Position numbers and translations under genes: made by a program | The notes under the pieces: model-generated | What the model was told of the DNA's origin: nothing | Database searches by the model: none | Seen by the model: only the letters and a program-made list of their open reading frames with translations | Part shown: positions 16,721-25,052 of the stretch, one piece after another | Layout of the letters: each line of letters opens with the position of its first letter | How positions within the stretch are numbered: the stretch's first letter is position 1 | DNA from: Variovorax sp. Sphag1AA | GTDB taxonomy: Bacteria > Pseudomonadota > Gammaproteobacteria > Burkholderiales > Burkholderiaceae_C | Reading direction: 5' to 3' | DNA length: 64,000 nt | Assembly (NCBI RefSeq): GCF_014192575.1 | Contig: NZ_JACHYC010000010.1 | Span: 1-64,000, forward strand

Positions 16721-17236
16721 CTAGCGACCATTCGCCGCACGCAGACGAAGCTCGATCTTGTCGCGCAAAGATTCAAAGCTCGGCATCGTCGGTGAACGCA
16801 TGTCGCGCACTTCGATGACGTGCCAACCGAACTGGGACTGCACGGGTGCGTCGACCATGCCGGCCGGGCCCAGCTTGCGCATCGCGTTGGCAAACTCATC
16901 TACGAAGTTGCCGCTCAGGTTCCAGCCGAGTTCGCCACCCTTGTCGACGGAGCCTTCGTCCATCGACATGTCCTTGGCGACCTTTTCAAAGGCTTCGCCG
17001 CTACGGATGCGGGCCAGTGCGATGTCGGCCTGCTCCTTTGTCTTCACGAGGACGTGCCGGACGTTGTATTCGTACTCACCTTGGTGGGCGGCAGACCAGC
17101 GTTCGCCGATCCGGATGTATTCGTCGCGCAGTTCGGCTTCGGAATGGCGGCCGCCATCGGGCGTGCCCTGAGCCATGGCGAACGATGCCGGCAAAGCCCA
17201 TACCAGTGCGCATGCAACGAGCGCACGTGCCTTCAT
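16721..17236 (-). CDS. periplasmic parvulin-type peptidyl-prolyl isomerase
   Basis: A 171-residue exported PPIase with a signal peptide ending around FAMAQG. The parvulin domain follows: VRHVLVKTKEQADIALARIRSGEAFEKVAKDMSMDEGS, then KGGELGWNLSGNFVDEF and FGWHVIEV, all hallmark strands and loops. Periplasmic parvulins assist folding of outer-membrane and secreted proteins. The gene overlaps the upstream trypsin-like protease gene by four bases (ATGA) and is followed by the LytM gene 13 bases later. A protease, foldase and amidase-activator set in one transcript suggests an envelope quality-control or remodelling function. Confidence 0.93.
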   Translation of the reverse strand: MKARALVACALVWALPASFAMAQGTPDGGRHSEAELRDEYIRIGERWSAAHQGEYEYNVRHVLVKTKEQADIALARIRSGEAFEKVAKDMSMDEGSVDKGGELGWNLSGNFVDEFANAMRKLGPAGMVDAPVQSQFGWHVIEVRDMRSPTMPSFESLRDKIELRLRAANGR

Positions 17237-18198
17237 TTCAATTCACGGCAGTTGCCGAACTCGCATCGCACTGCGAGCGCATCACCGTTGCTGCAGGCGA
17301 TGGAATAGGTCTCGAACCCAGGTCCTTTTGCGACCAGAGCCGCGCGTGGCTCGGCCGCGCATGACGTTGACCGGGCGAGACGCTCCGCGTTGTAGGCGTC
17401 CCTGCCGCCAGTGGCAGTCGCAGGCGTGGTGGGTCGGGGCTGGTAGCCCGCTGCAGGCGTCGGCGCTCGCGGTGCGACCGTCATGGAGGCTGGTGCCGCC
17501 GTCGGCGTCGTGGCCTGCGGCGCAGTCTTGCCGCGCTTGTAGTCCGCAATTGCCTGGGCACCACGGGCCGGAATCTCGCCAATCCATTCCGCGGGTCGCG
17601 CGAAGTTGAGGTTCTGCGCAGAGCCGGACATTCCCGCAGTGGTGATGCCGACAAGCCGTCCCTGCTCGTCGAACAGCCCGCCGCCGCTGGATCCCGGCGA
17701 TATCGGCGCTGTCATCTGGATGAACTCGATCTCGCCGGCACTGTCGCGCCGCAGCGCGGAAACAAGTCCGTCGCTGAGCGATTGCTCCAGCCCGCGTGGT
17801 GCGCCGATCGCATACACCTTCTGCCCGACGCGAAGTGCGGAAGCAGGCGCGATCTGAATCGGGGCAGCAGGGGAGGGCACATCGTCGGCCTTGAGTTGGC
17901 AGAGATCGCGCGCAGCGTCCGGAAACTCCAGCTTCGCCTGCACTTCCTTCCGCTCCTGCCGCAAGGTGATCGATGCAGCGCCGCGCAGGACGTGGCAGTT
18001 CGTGACCACGCGGCCGGCCGCCACGACTACGCCGCTGCCGCTGGCCAGCACACGGTTGTCGGCACCGTTTGCAAGCACCACCCAGACGCTGGGCGATGCA
18101 TCGCGGAAGATCTCTTCGGGCGTGCTTGCGACAGCGACCGTCGGCAGCGTCGTCGTGAGGAGCGCCGAAACCGCCAGGGCGCTGAAAGCTGATCTCAT
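17233..18198 (-). CDS. trypsin-like (S1C) periplasmic serine protease
   Basis: A 321-residue exported serine protease of the DegP-like class. The signal peptide ends near VAVAS. The triad is visible: His69 in TNCHV, Asp98 in AARDLC, and Ser171 in SPGSSGGGLF. There is no PDZ domain; after about residue 205 comes a long Ala/Thr/Pro-rich linker and a Cys-containing C-terminal domain (TSCAAEP and VRCEFGNCRELK). The missing PDZ and unusual C-terminus set it apart from DegP/DegS. It sits between the CC0125-like lipoprotein (13 bases upstream) and the parvulin gene (four-base overlap). Substrate is unknown. Confidence 0.9.
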   Translation of the reverse strand: MRSAFSALAVSALLTTTLPTVAVASTPEEIFRDASPSVWVVLANGADNRVLASGSGVVVAAGRVVTNCHVLRGAASITLRQERKEVQAKLEFPDAARDLCQLKADDVPSPAAPIQIAPASALRVGQKVYAIGAPRGLEQSLSDGLVSALRRDSAGEIEFIQMTAPISPGSSGGGLFDEQGRLVGITTAGMSGSAQNLNFARPAEWIGEIPARGAQAIADYKRGKTAPQATTPTAAPASMTVAPRAPTPAAGYQPRPTTPATATGGRDAYNAERLARSTSCAAEPRAALVAKGPGFETYSIACSNGDALAVRCEFGNCRELK

Positions 18199-18211
18199 GG
18201 GATCTCTCGTT

Positions 18212-18886
18212 CTATTGGGGGATGAGCCCGCCGAGGTCCTTCATCTCGACGTGTCCGCCCGCGCCGCCCGACCACGGCACCGCCGACGTCGAATTCGAGG
18301 CTGGAATCGATGCGGCCATCGCGCGCCGGATGAGGTCTTCCGAGGCGATCGTGCGTTCGCGACCCTGCGTGGTGATGAAGCTCTTGAGGGATTCGAGGAC
18401 AACGCTGGCCTTGAGTGAATACGCCGCCTCGGGCTCATCGAGCGACTTGAACATCACGATCGTGGCGCTGCTGCGCCAGGTCGTGATCTGGCCGCCGCCG
18501 CCCGGGATGTAGACAAAGCCGCCGCCCCCTCCGCCTCCACCCTTCATTTCGACGAGATCGCGATTCAGAGAATCATCGCTGGCCATTCGAAGGGTTGATG
18601 CCTCATCGTCCGCTGCGCCTGTCTTCGCTTTGGGCAAGACGGTGAAGTAGGCGAACCCCTTCTGCTGCGTCAGGTCGGCGCACCGATAGATCCAGTAGTT
18701 CCAGACTGCTTCCCTGGAGGTGTTGCCGTTGCCGGAGAACTCGACGAAGTAGCGGTTGTCGCTCAGCTTCGTGTCGCGATAGCCGCCCGTTGGCCCGAGC
18801 GGCTGATAGACAGTCGTGCACGCGGCGAGCAGCGTGCACAAAGAGGCCGCGAGTACTGCGGCGATGTTCCGAACCTGAATCCTCAT
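18212..18886 (-). CDS. CC0125/CC1285-type lipoprotein
   Basis: A 224-residue lipoprotein with signal peptide and lipobox LLAAC at about residue 23. The mature part opens with YQPLGPTGGYRDTKLSDNRYFVEFSGN, the signature of the CC0125/CC1285 family of unknown function, followed by YRCADLTQQKGFAYF. A poly-glycine run (eight Gly) lies near residue 120. Family members are small outer-membrane or periplasmic lipoproteins. As first gene of a tight operon with the S1C protease, parvulin and LytM factor, it may anchor or receive that machinery. The role is inferred from neighbours only. Confidence 0.83.
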   Translation of the reverse strand: MRIQVRNIAAVLAASLCTLLAACTTVYQPLGPTGGYRDTKLSDNRYFVEFSGNGNTSREAVWNYWIYRCADLTQQKGFAYFTVLPKAKTGAADDEASTLRMASDDSLNRDLVEMKGGGGGGGGFVYIPGGGGQITTWRSSATIVMFKSLDEPEAAYSLKASVVLESLKSFITTQGRERTIASEDLIRRAMAASIPASNSTSAVPWSGGAGGHVEMKDLGGLIPQ

Positions 18887-19198
18887 GCATTGGCCTGCCG
18901 CGTGGTCTCAATGCGAAAACAGCATAGCGAGCTGCTGTTACGCATGCAAACATATGTAGCAAGCGGAGCGGAGGGTTCTGGAAAATGTCGCGTTGTCGCT
19001 ACTTTCCGGGTGCGGCTGTACCTGTGGACTGCCGCCGGTCCTCATCATTTGGAGGTATTTACAAATCGCGACGTGAAGTTACATTCGCGCGCGACGAAGT
19101 TGCCGACAGCGTTTGCAGCGGCACCCTCCGATCCGGAGGGCGGCCGCTGTCTCGTCAAGCCCTTGCGACAACTCCCAAGGGCGCTACGCCCCTGGCGA
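18887..19198. other. intergenic stretch
   Basis: These 312 bases lie upstream of the leftward lipoprotein gene and downstream of the leftward carboxypeptidase gene. The part near 18900-19100 is less GC-rich and probably holds the promoter of the four-gene envelope operon. A hairpin near 19124-19140 is listed separately. No gene was recognised. Confidence 0.5.
19124..19140 (-). terminator. candidate hairpin terminator after dacA-like gene
   Basis: CCCTCCG and CGGAGGG form a perfect seven-base-pair stem with a three-base loop, about 60 bases past the end of the leftward carboxypeptidase gene. No clear U-run follows on the minus strand, so it is a hairpin in the right place rather than a proven terminator. 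Confidence 0.35.
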
Positions 19199-20440
19199 TC
19201 ACTTGCCGAACAGCTTGGTCACACGCTGCCACGAGCGCAGCATGAAGCCCGCGCGTTCGACATCAGCCTGCGCGATCAGCGGTGCTTCGCCCACCGGCTT
19301 GCCGTTCGAGTTCGCGACGACCTTGCCGATCACCGCACCCTTGGCCACTGGCGCTTCCAGGTCGGGCTTGATCTGCACCGAGGTCTGCACTTGCTGGCCG
19401 CGCGGCACGGTCACAGTCCATGGCGTCGCCAGGCCTGCTGCAACCGTGTCGGCCTTGCCGAAGTTGACCTTGGCCGTCGCGACGACAGCGTTCGGCTGGA
19501 TCGGCGTGGCCTTCTCGAAGTTGCTGTAGCCCCAGCCGAGCAGCGTGCGGGTCTGGTCGGCACGCGCCTGTGCGCTGTTGGTGTTGAGGATGACCGTGAT
19601 GAGGCGCATCCCGTTGCGCTTGGACGAGGTGACGAGACAGTAGCCCGCCTCCTGCGTGTGACCGGTCTTCAGGCCGTCAACAGTGGGATCGGTGTAGAGC
19701 AGGGCATTGCGATTGCCCTGCTTGATGCCGTTGTACTTGAACTCGCGCTCGGCGTAGATCGGATAGAAGTCGGAGCTGTCGCGGATGATGGCGCGAGCCA
19801 GGATCGCGAGGTCTCGCGCAGAGGCCTTGTGGTCAGGGTCGGGCAGGCCCGTGGCATTGACGAAATGCGTGTGCGTCATGCCGAGGCGCTGGGCTTCGGC
19901 ATTCATGAGCTTGGCGAAGCCCTCTTCGGAGCCGGCCATGTGCTCGGCGATGGCCTTGGAAGCGTCGTTGCCGGACTGGATGATGATCCCGCGCAGGATG
20001 TCGATCACCGTGGCCTGGCTGTTCAGCGGCAGGTACATGCACGATTCGGTGCTCGAACCGCGGCACCAGGCGTTCTGGCTGGTCGTGACGAGGTCGTCCT
20101 TCTTGAGCTTGCCCGAGCGAAGCGCCTGCTCGACCAGGAAGCTGGTCATCATCTTGGTCAGCGATGCGGGGGGCAGCGGTTCGTCAGCATTGGCCGAGGC
20201 CAGCACTTCGCCGGAGTCGAAGTCCATCAACAGCCATGCCTTGGCGGCGAGCGCCGGCGCGCCGCCGGCCACGGCGGTCTCGCCGGCTACGGTTGCCGCT
20301 GCAGGCGCATCGGCAGTGGGCTTCTTTTGGACTGCTTTCTTGGCGACGTGGGAGGCCGCAAAAGACGCGGAGGTGGGAACCAGGGTGGTTGCGGCGATTG
20401 CGAGGACCACCGGGAGGATGGAGAAAGTCTTGGGATGCAT
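19199..20440 (-). CDS. dacA: D-alanyl-D-alanine carboxypeptidase (PBP5/6-type)
   Basis: This is a 413-residue S11-family penicillin-binding protein that trims the terminal D-Ala from peptidoglycan stem peptides in the periplasm. A signal peptide precedes an Ala/Lys-rich linker. The active-site Ser93 lies in PASLTKMM with Lys96, the second motif SGN is at 156-158, and KTG is at 258-260. The C-terminal PBP5 domain and an amphipathic helix around RSWQRVTKLFG, which attaches to the inner membrane, follow. The length matches DacA/DacC. It stands between the envelope operon and the divergent copper operon and is probably its own transcript. Confidence 0.95.
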   Translation of the reverse strand: MHPKTFSILPVVLAIAATTLVPTSASFAASHVAKKAVQKKPTADAPAAATVAGETAVAGGAPALAAKAWLLMDFDSGEVLASANADEPLPPASLTKMMTSFLVEQALRSGKLKKDDLVTTSQNAWCRGSSTESCMYLPLNSQATVIDILRGIIIQSGNDASKAIAEHMAGSEEGFAKLMNAEAQRLGMTHTHFVNATGLPDPDHKASARDLAILARAIIRDSSDFYPIYAEREFKYNGIKQGNRNALLYTDPTVDGLKTGHTQEAGYCLVTSSKRNGMRLITVILNTNSAQARADQTRTLLGWGYSNFEKATPIQPNAVVATAKVNFGKADTVAAGLATPWTVTVPRGQQVQTSVQIKPDLEAPVAKGAVIGKVVANSNGKPVGEAPLIAQADVERAGFMLRSWQRVTKLFGK

Positions 20441-20561
20441 GGGTATTCAGGGGGCAGAACGCAGATTGTCGCGGATCGAATTGTCGATTCTTGACCGTGC
20501 CCACTCAGGATTAGGGATTGGAGCGCAAGTTCAGTGCATCCAAACGTTAGCTGGACGCGCG

Positions 20562-20592
20562 TTGACCTTCCCATGGGGGGAAGGTCTAGGAT
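20562..20592 (+). promoter_or_regulatory. MerR/CueR-type metal-responsive promoter
   Basis: The -35 box TTGACC is at 20562-20567 and the -10 box TAGGAT at 20587-20592, separated by 19 bases. Over the spacer lies a perfect dyad ACCTTCCC-N5-GGGAAGGT at 20565-20585. The over-long 19-base spacer and this dyad are the hallmarks of CueR/MerR-activated promoters, and the downstream genes handle copper. The predicted start of transcription is about 20598-20600, right at the GTG of the first gene. The regulator is not encoded in this window. Confidence 0.85.
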
Positions 20593-20599
20593 TCGCGCC

Positions 20600-20983
20600 G
20601 TGAAGTCCTTTCGTGTCTGGCTCCTGGTCTTGCTGGTGTTCGCGCTCCCGATGCGGGGTGCGATGGCCGCGGCCATGCTTGGCGCGAATGGGTCAGGGCC
20701 CGGTCACGCGACCGTTGTCTCCGTTGACCTTCACGACCACGGCCATCACGAGGGCCACGGCGCGTCGCACTCGCACGCGGCCCATGAGCACGCCTCGCAC
20801 CACACGCACGATGCGGGCGACAAATGCAGCGTCTGCGCTTTCTGCTGCTCCGCAGGTGCACCCATGGCCGCGACGCTCGTGCTGCCACAGGCGCCGCCCG
20901 CGACAGCGGAACTCCCTTCCCACAGTGCACAGGCCGCGGAATTTCTTTCCGGCAGGCAGGAGCGTCCACCCCGAAGCATCTGA
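20600..20983 (+). CDS. His-rich exported protein, copper operon
   Basis: From the GTG at 20600 this is a 127-residue exported protein with a typical signal peptide (KSFRVWLLVLLVFALP, ending at AMAA). The mature part has a His-dense segment (HDHGHHEGHGASHSHAAHEH, then ASHHTHD) and a Cys cluster CSVCAFCC near residue 78, both suited to copper binding. It resembles the DUF2946-type small proteins found in copper loci. The MerR-type promoter puts transcription start almost exactly at this GTG, so translation may be leaderless; an ATG at 20651 would lose the signal peptide. It begins the copper operon. Confidence 0.7.
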   Translation: MKSFRVWLLVLLVFALPMRGAMAAAMLGANGSGPGHATVVSVDLHDHGHHEGHGASHSHAAHEHASHHTHDAGDKCSVCAFCCSAGAPMAATLVLPQAPPATAELPSHSAQAAEFLSGRQERPPRSI

Positions 20984-21074
20984 CGCATTAAGGCCTCCGC
21001 GCGAGGTCTGATGGCGCTCGTGCACGTTCGCGTGCACGGGTATCGGCCGACGACCGTCGGCGGTTCAGATTGCC

Positions 21075-22454
21075 TTGGAAGTGACAAACAAACCCATCCG
21101 GCTGATCACAGTCAAATTCTTGCCGCTCGCAGCGGCATCCGTGTTTCTCGCAGGCTGCGCCTCGTTTTCGGAGGACGGCGGCTTCAACAACGTCTCGGCA
21201 CTCACGAAGGAGCGCACAGGCCAACCTGTGGCACTGCAGCGTGCCGATAGTGACCGTCGGGTTGCGCAAGACCGGGTCGCGGAACTCCTCAAGCAGCCGC
21301 TCACGGCCGACTCCGCTGTCGAAATCGCATTCCTGAACAACCGGGGCTTGCAAGCGAAGTTCGGCGAGCTGGGCATCAGTGAAGCCGACTACGTGCGGGC
21401 CGGCCGGCTTCCCAACCCGGTATTGAGCTTCGGCCGTCTCTCCGGTGGGGGCGATGTGGAAATCGACCGCGCAGTGCTGTTCAACGTGCTCGGCCTGCTG
21501 ACGATGCCGATCGCATCGCACGTGGGCCAGCAACGATTCGAACAGGCGCAATACCAGGCGGCTTCAGACGCCGTGGCACTGGCCGCCGACGTGCGTCGTG
21601 CGTACTTCGATGCGGTTTCTGCACAGGAACTGGTCAAGTACTACGGGCAGGTCAAGGAGACGGCCGATGTGTCGAACGAGCTCGCCAGGCGCATGCTGCA
21701 GGCTGGCAACTTCAACAAGCTCACGCAGATGCGGGAGCAGGCGTTCTATGCCGATGCAACCGCGCAGTTCGCGCGCGCACGTCATCAGGCGACCGCAGAC
21801 AGGGAGCGACTGACGCGGTTCCTCGGGCTGTTCGGCGACCAAGTGAACTTCAGTCTTCCAGAGCGCCTGCCGGACCTTCCGAAGCAGCCCACTGAACCTG
21901 TCGATGCAGAGCGCGTTGCCTTGGAGAAGCGTCTGGACGTGCTCATGGCCAGACGCGATACGGAGGCCACTGCCAAGTCACTCGGCTTGACCAAGGCAAC
22001 GCGATTCGTGAACGTGCTCGAGGTCGGATACCAGAACAAGAGCGAGACCGGTCGCCCCCGCTCGAACGGCTACGAAATCGAGCTGGAGCTGCCGCTCTTC
22101 GACTTCGGCTCGACACGTGCGGCCCGTGCAGAAGCGATCTACATGCAGGCCGTGAATCGCACTGCCGAAGTCGCCGTGAATGCACGATCGGAAGTCCGCG
22201 AGTCGTACTCGGCCTACCTGACAGCCTACGAGCTGGCCAAGCACTACCGCGATGAAGTGGTGCCGCTTCGCAAGCGCATCTCCGAAGAAAACATGCTTCG
22301 CTACAACGGCATGCTGATCAGCGTGTTCGAGCTTCTGACAGACGCTCGGGAGCAAGTCGCGGGCGTCACGGGATACGTGCAGGCATTGCGCGACTTCTGG
22401 GTGGCCGATAGCAATCTGCAGACGGCGCTCACCGGCGGCTCGTCGGCTCACTGA
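21075..22454 (+). CDS. TolC-family outer membrane lipoprotein, copper operon
   Basis: This 459-residue outer-membrane factor starts at TTG 21075 or the GTG at 21081; neither has a strong ribosome binding site. The N-terminus has a signal and lipobox (FLAGC). The rest follows the duplicated TolC repeat: LKQPLTADSAVEIAFLNNRGL, LPNPVLSFG, long helices with DVRRAYFDAVSAQELVKY, then the second half with YEIELELPLFDFG. It should form an outer-membrane channel. Unlike canonical efflux sets it lies next to a multicopper oxidase and CusF-like gene with no RND pump, so it may pair with a pump elsewhere. Cotranscribed with the oxidase 16 bases later. Confidence 0.88.
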   Translation: MEVTNKPIRLITVKFLPLAAASVFLAGCASFSEDGGFNNVSALTKERTGQPVALQRADSDRRVAQDRVAELLKQPLTADSAVEIAFLNNRGLQAKFGELGISEADYVRAGRLPNPVLSFGRLSGGGDVEIDRAVLFNVLGLLTMPIASHVGQQRFEQAQYQAASDAVALAADVRRAYFDAVSAQELVKYYGQVKETADVSNELARRMLQAGNFNKLTQMREQAFYADATAQFARARHQATADRERLTRFLGLFGDQVNFSLPERLPDLPKQPTEPVDAERVALEKRLDVLMARRDTEATAKSLGLTKATRFVNVLEVGYQNKSETGRPRSNGYEIELELPLFDFGSTRAARAEAIYMQAVNRTAEVAVNARSEVRESYSAYLTAYELAKHYRDEVVPLRKRISEENMLRYNGMLISVFELLTDAREQVAGVTGYVQALRDFWVADSNLQTALTGGSSAH

Positions 22455-22470
22455 GAAGGAACCTGAGTCA

Positions 22471-23838
22471 ATGTCCAATCGTCGCAACTTCTTCAGAGCC
22501 GCAGGCGCTGTTGCGCTTGGTGCAACAGCAGTCAGTCGGGTAGGTGCCGCGTCCTTGCCGGAAGCAGCCGTTCAGTCATCCGCATCCACTGTGCCTCCGC
22601 CGTCGCCACCCAACGGACGGCCTTTCAACCCTGTCGTGACGCTGAATGGCTGGTCGCTTCCCTGGCGCATGCGCAACGGCGTCAAGGAGTTCCACCTGGT
22701 CTGCGAGCCGGTGGTCCGCGAATTCGCGCCGGGCATGAAGGTCAACATGTGGGGCTTCAACGGCTCGAGCCCGGGCCCGACCATCGAGGCGGTCGAAGGG
22801 GACCGCGTGCGCATCTTCGTGACCAACAAGCTGCCGGAGCCCACGGCCATTCACTGGCACGGATTGCTCGTCCCTTCCGGCATGGATGGCGTGTCGGGCC
22901 TCACGCAGCCGCCGATTCCAGTCGGCAAGACCTTCGTGTACGAGTTCACCCTCGTGCGTTCGGGGTCGCACTTCTATCACACGCACCTGGACGAGCAACT
23001 GCAGCTGGCCCTCGGCATGTACGGCTGCCTGGTGGTGCACCCGAAAGACCCGGACTTCATGAAGGTGGACCGCGACTTCATGTTCATGCTGGCTTCCTAT
23101 GACGTGGAGCCCGGGGCCATGACGCCCAAGGTGAGCACCATGGCCGACTTCAACATGTGGACCTGGAACAACCGCGTGTTCCCGGGCATCGACCCGCTGG
23201 TGGCCCGCACGGGCGACCGCGTTCGCATCCGCGTCGGCAACCTGACGATGACGAACCATCCCATTCACATGCACGGTCCGAGCTTCGAGGTCACTGGCAC
23301 GGACGGTGGCTGGGTTCCCAAGGGCGCGCGCTGGCCGGAGGTGACAACGGACATCGGCGTCGGCCAGCTTCGCGCCTTCGAGTTCGATGCGGTTGCCGGC
23401 GACTGGGCCATCCATTGCCACAAGTCGCACCACACCATGAATGCCATGGGGCATGACGTTCCGACGATGGTCGGCGTCGACCAGAGGGGCCTGGCCGAGC
23501 GCATTGCGAAGCTCGTGCCCGACTACATGGTCATGGGCGACAAGGGCATGCACGACATGGCCGAGATGGAGATGCCGCTTCCGGACAACACGTTGCCGAT
23601 GATGTCGGGCAGAGGGCCCTTCGGCCCCGTCGCCATGGGCGGCATGTTCAGCGTCGTGAAGGTCCGGGACAACGTTCGACCCGGCGACTACAAGGACCCG
23701 CGCAACTACAGGCACCCACCTGGCACCGTCGCTCACGAGTACCGCGGCGAAGTCCCCGAGCCGACGCGCTCAAGGGTCGATCCACCGGCTGCAAGCAACC
23801 TCCAGGTCCGCCGTCCCGGTGGGCACGAGGGCCACTGA
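22471..23838 (+). CDS. multicopper oxidase, Tat-exported
   Basis: This is a 455-residue periplasmic copper oxidase. The N-terminus is twin-arginine-like (RRNFFRA). Cupredoxin domain one has HWHG at 128-131 and HFYHTH at 167-172; the last domain has HPIHMHG at 263-269 and HCHKSHHTMNAM at 315-326, which supply type 1, 2 and 3 copper ligands. Members of the group (CopA/CueO-like) oxidise Cu(I) or organic substrates for copper tolerance. It is short (two cupredoxin domains) with a Met-rich tail (DMAEMEMPLPDN and later) that could bind copper. Context with TolC and CusF-like genes and the MerR-type promoter supports copper resistance. Confidence 0.93.
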   Translation: MSNRRNFFRAAGAVALGATAVSRVGAASLPEAAVQSSASTVPPPSPPNGRPFNPVVTLNGWSLPWRMRNGVKEFHLVCEPVVREFAPGMKVNMWGFNGSSPGPTIEAVEGDRVRIFVTNKLPEPTAIHWHGLLVPSGMDGVSGLTQPPIPVGKTFVYEFTLVRSGSHFYHTHLDEQLQLALGMYGCLVVHPKDPDFMKVDRDFMFMLASYDVEPGAMTPKVSTMADFNMWTWNNRVFPGIDPLVARTGDRVRIRVGNLTMTNHPIHMHGPSFEVTGTDGGWVPKGARWPEVTTDIGVGQLRAFEFDAVAGDWAIHCHKSHHTMNAMGHDVPTMVGVDQRGLAERIAKLVPDYMVMGDKGMHDMAEMEMPLPDNTLPMMSGRGPFGPVAMGGMFSVVKVRDNVRPGDYKDPRNYRHPPGTVAHEYRGEVPEPTRSRVDPPAASNLQVRRPGGHEGH

Positions 23839-23867
23839 TTTCCACTGATTCCAATGAAAGCGAAACC

Positions 23868-24224
23868 ATGAGAACCAACATCATCAAGATCGTCTTGTCC
23901 GCCGCTGCGTTTGGCGTTCTGTCCGCAGGCGCAATCGCTCGCGCCGATGAAGAGCATGCCGCGCACCATGTGGTCGCCCAGCCTGCTGACGCTGCACAAG
24001 CGTTGCCGTCCGAAGGTGAGGTGCGCAAGGTCGATCGCGAGTCGGGAAAGCTCACGCTCCGGCACGGACCCCTCACGAATCTCGACATGCCGGCCATGAC
24101 GATGGTGTTTGCGGTTTCCGATCCGAGGTTTCTGGACGGACTGAACGAAGGCGACAAGGTGCGGTTCACGGCCGACAGGAAGGACGGGAAGCTTGTGGTG
24201 ACGGCCATCGAACGCGCGAACTAG
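23868..24224 (+). CDS. CusF-like periplasmic copper-binding protein
   Basis: This 118-residue exported protein has a signal peptide ending near IARADE and a CusF/OB-fold domain from about residue 48. The metal motif is H66 in LTLRHGP followed by MPAMTM at 74-79. Compared with E. coli CusF, His and the two Met of the AMTM box are kept, but the Trp that caps copper is Met74. The His-rich stretch EEHAAHH after the signal peptide could also bind metal. As third or fourth gene of the copper operon it may deliver Cu(I) to the oxidase or TolC complex. Confidence 0.85.
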   Translation: MRTNIIKIVLSAAAFGVLSAGAIARADEEHAAHHVVAQPADAAQALPSEGEVRKVDRESGKLTLRHGPLTNLDMPAMTMVFAVSDPRFLDGLNEGDKVRFTADRKDGKLVVTAIERAN

Positions 24225-24440
24225 TCATCGTCTTCATTCGCGGCCCGGTGCTCGGAAATACGTGGGCGCGGATGCCGATCTGCTGTGGCTCTGCAGTGCA
24301 CCGCGTCTGTAGGCCCTATCTCACGCCAGAAACTCCTCCCGGGCCGCGATATCTGCGGCGCGCTGGGGCGCAGCATGGCTTCGCCACTGCATGGCACTGC
24401 CGTTGCGTTCGGTGGCCTGTCTCACTAGCCGGGAGTACGC

Positions 24441-25052
24441 ATGGACACGATGACCCCCCAGACCTGGATCCTTGTCGCGATCGTCGCGGCCGTTGCGCTC
24501 GTTGCGCTGGTCGCGTACAGCGTTCATCGCAGCAGACAGTCGCATCGGCTGCGCGCGCGCTTCGGTTCCGAGTACGACCGCGCCGTGGAGGCGCATGACA
24601 GCCGGACCAAGGCCGAAGCCGAATTGCAGCGTCGGGAGGCGCGAGTCGAGCGCCTGACGATCGTTCCGCTGAGTCCCGAGGACGCCGCGCGCTTCAGCGC
24701 GGCGTGGAATGCGCTGCAGGCCGACTTCGTCGACAACCCGCAATATGCGGTGGACAAGGCCGATTCGCTCGTGCGCGAGTTGCTGGGCAAGCGCGGCTAT
24801 CCGCTGGGCGATTTCGAACACCGGGCCGCCGATATTTCGGTCGATCATCCCGGCGTGGTCAGCCACTATCGCGCGGCGCAGGACATTCGCCGGCGCAATC
24901 TGGATGGCGACGTCGACACGGAGGAGTTGCGTAGGGCAGTGGTTCACTACCGCGCGCTCTTCGACGACTTGCTTGAAGTGACCGGGCAACGCGTCGGCGC
25001 AACGCCCATTCAATCGATACGGCCGGGCCGGCCGGTGGAGGTGCGATCATGA
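24441..25052 (+). CDS. membrane-anchored hypothetical, paralogous domain A
   Basis: This 203-residue protein has one N-terminal membrane helix (WILVAIVAAVALVALVAYSV, residues 9-28), a charged coiled-coil-like segment with RTKAEAELQRREARVERL, and a C-terminal domain of about 120 residues: FSAAWNALQADFVDNPQYAVDKADSLV, then LRRAVVHYRALFDDLLE. That C-terminal domain recurs in the next gene. The family is not recognised by name. The gene overlaps the next by four bases (ATGA), so they are cotranslated and probably act together at the membrane. Confidence 0.68.
   Translation: MDTMTPQTWILVAIVAAVALVALVAYSVHRSRQSHRLRARFGSEYDRAVEAHDSRTKAEAELQRREARVERLTIVPLSPEDAARFSAAWNALQADFVDNPQYAVDKADSLVRELLGKRGYPLGDFEHRAADISVDHPGVVSHYRAAQDIRRRNLDGDVDTEELRRAVVHYRALFDDLLEVTGQRVGATPIQSIRPGRPVEVRS

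Noticed and set aside
18890..20494. A 534-residue plus-strand frame opposite the carboxypeptidase
   Set aside because: It overlaps the SxxK/SGN/KTG gene and is Arg/Val/Gly-rich without features.
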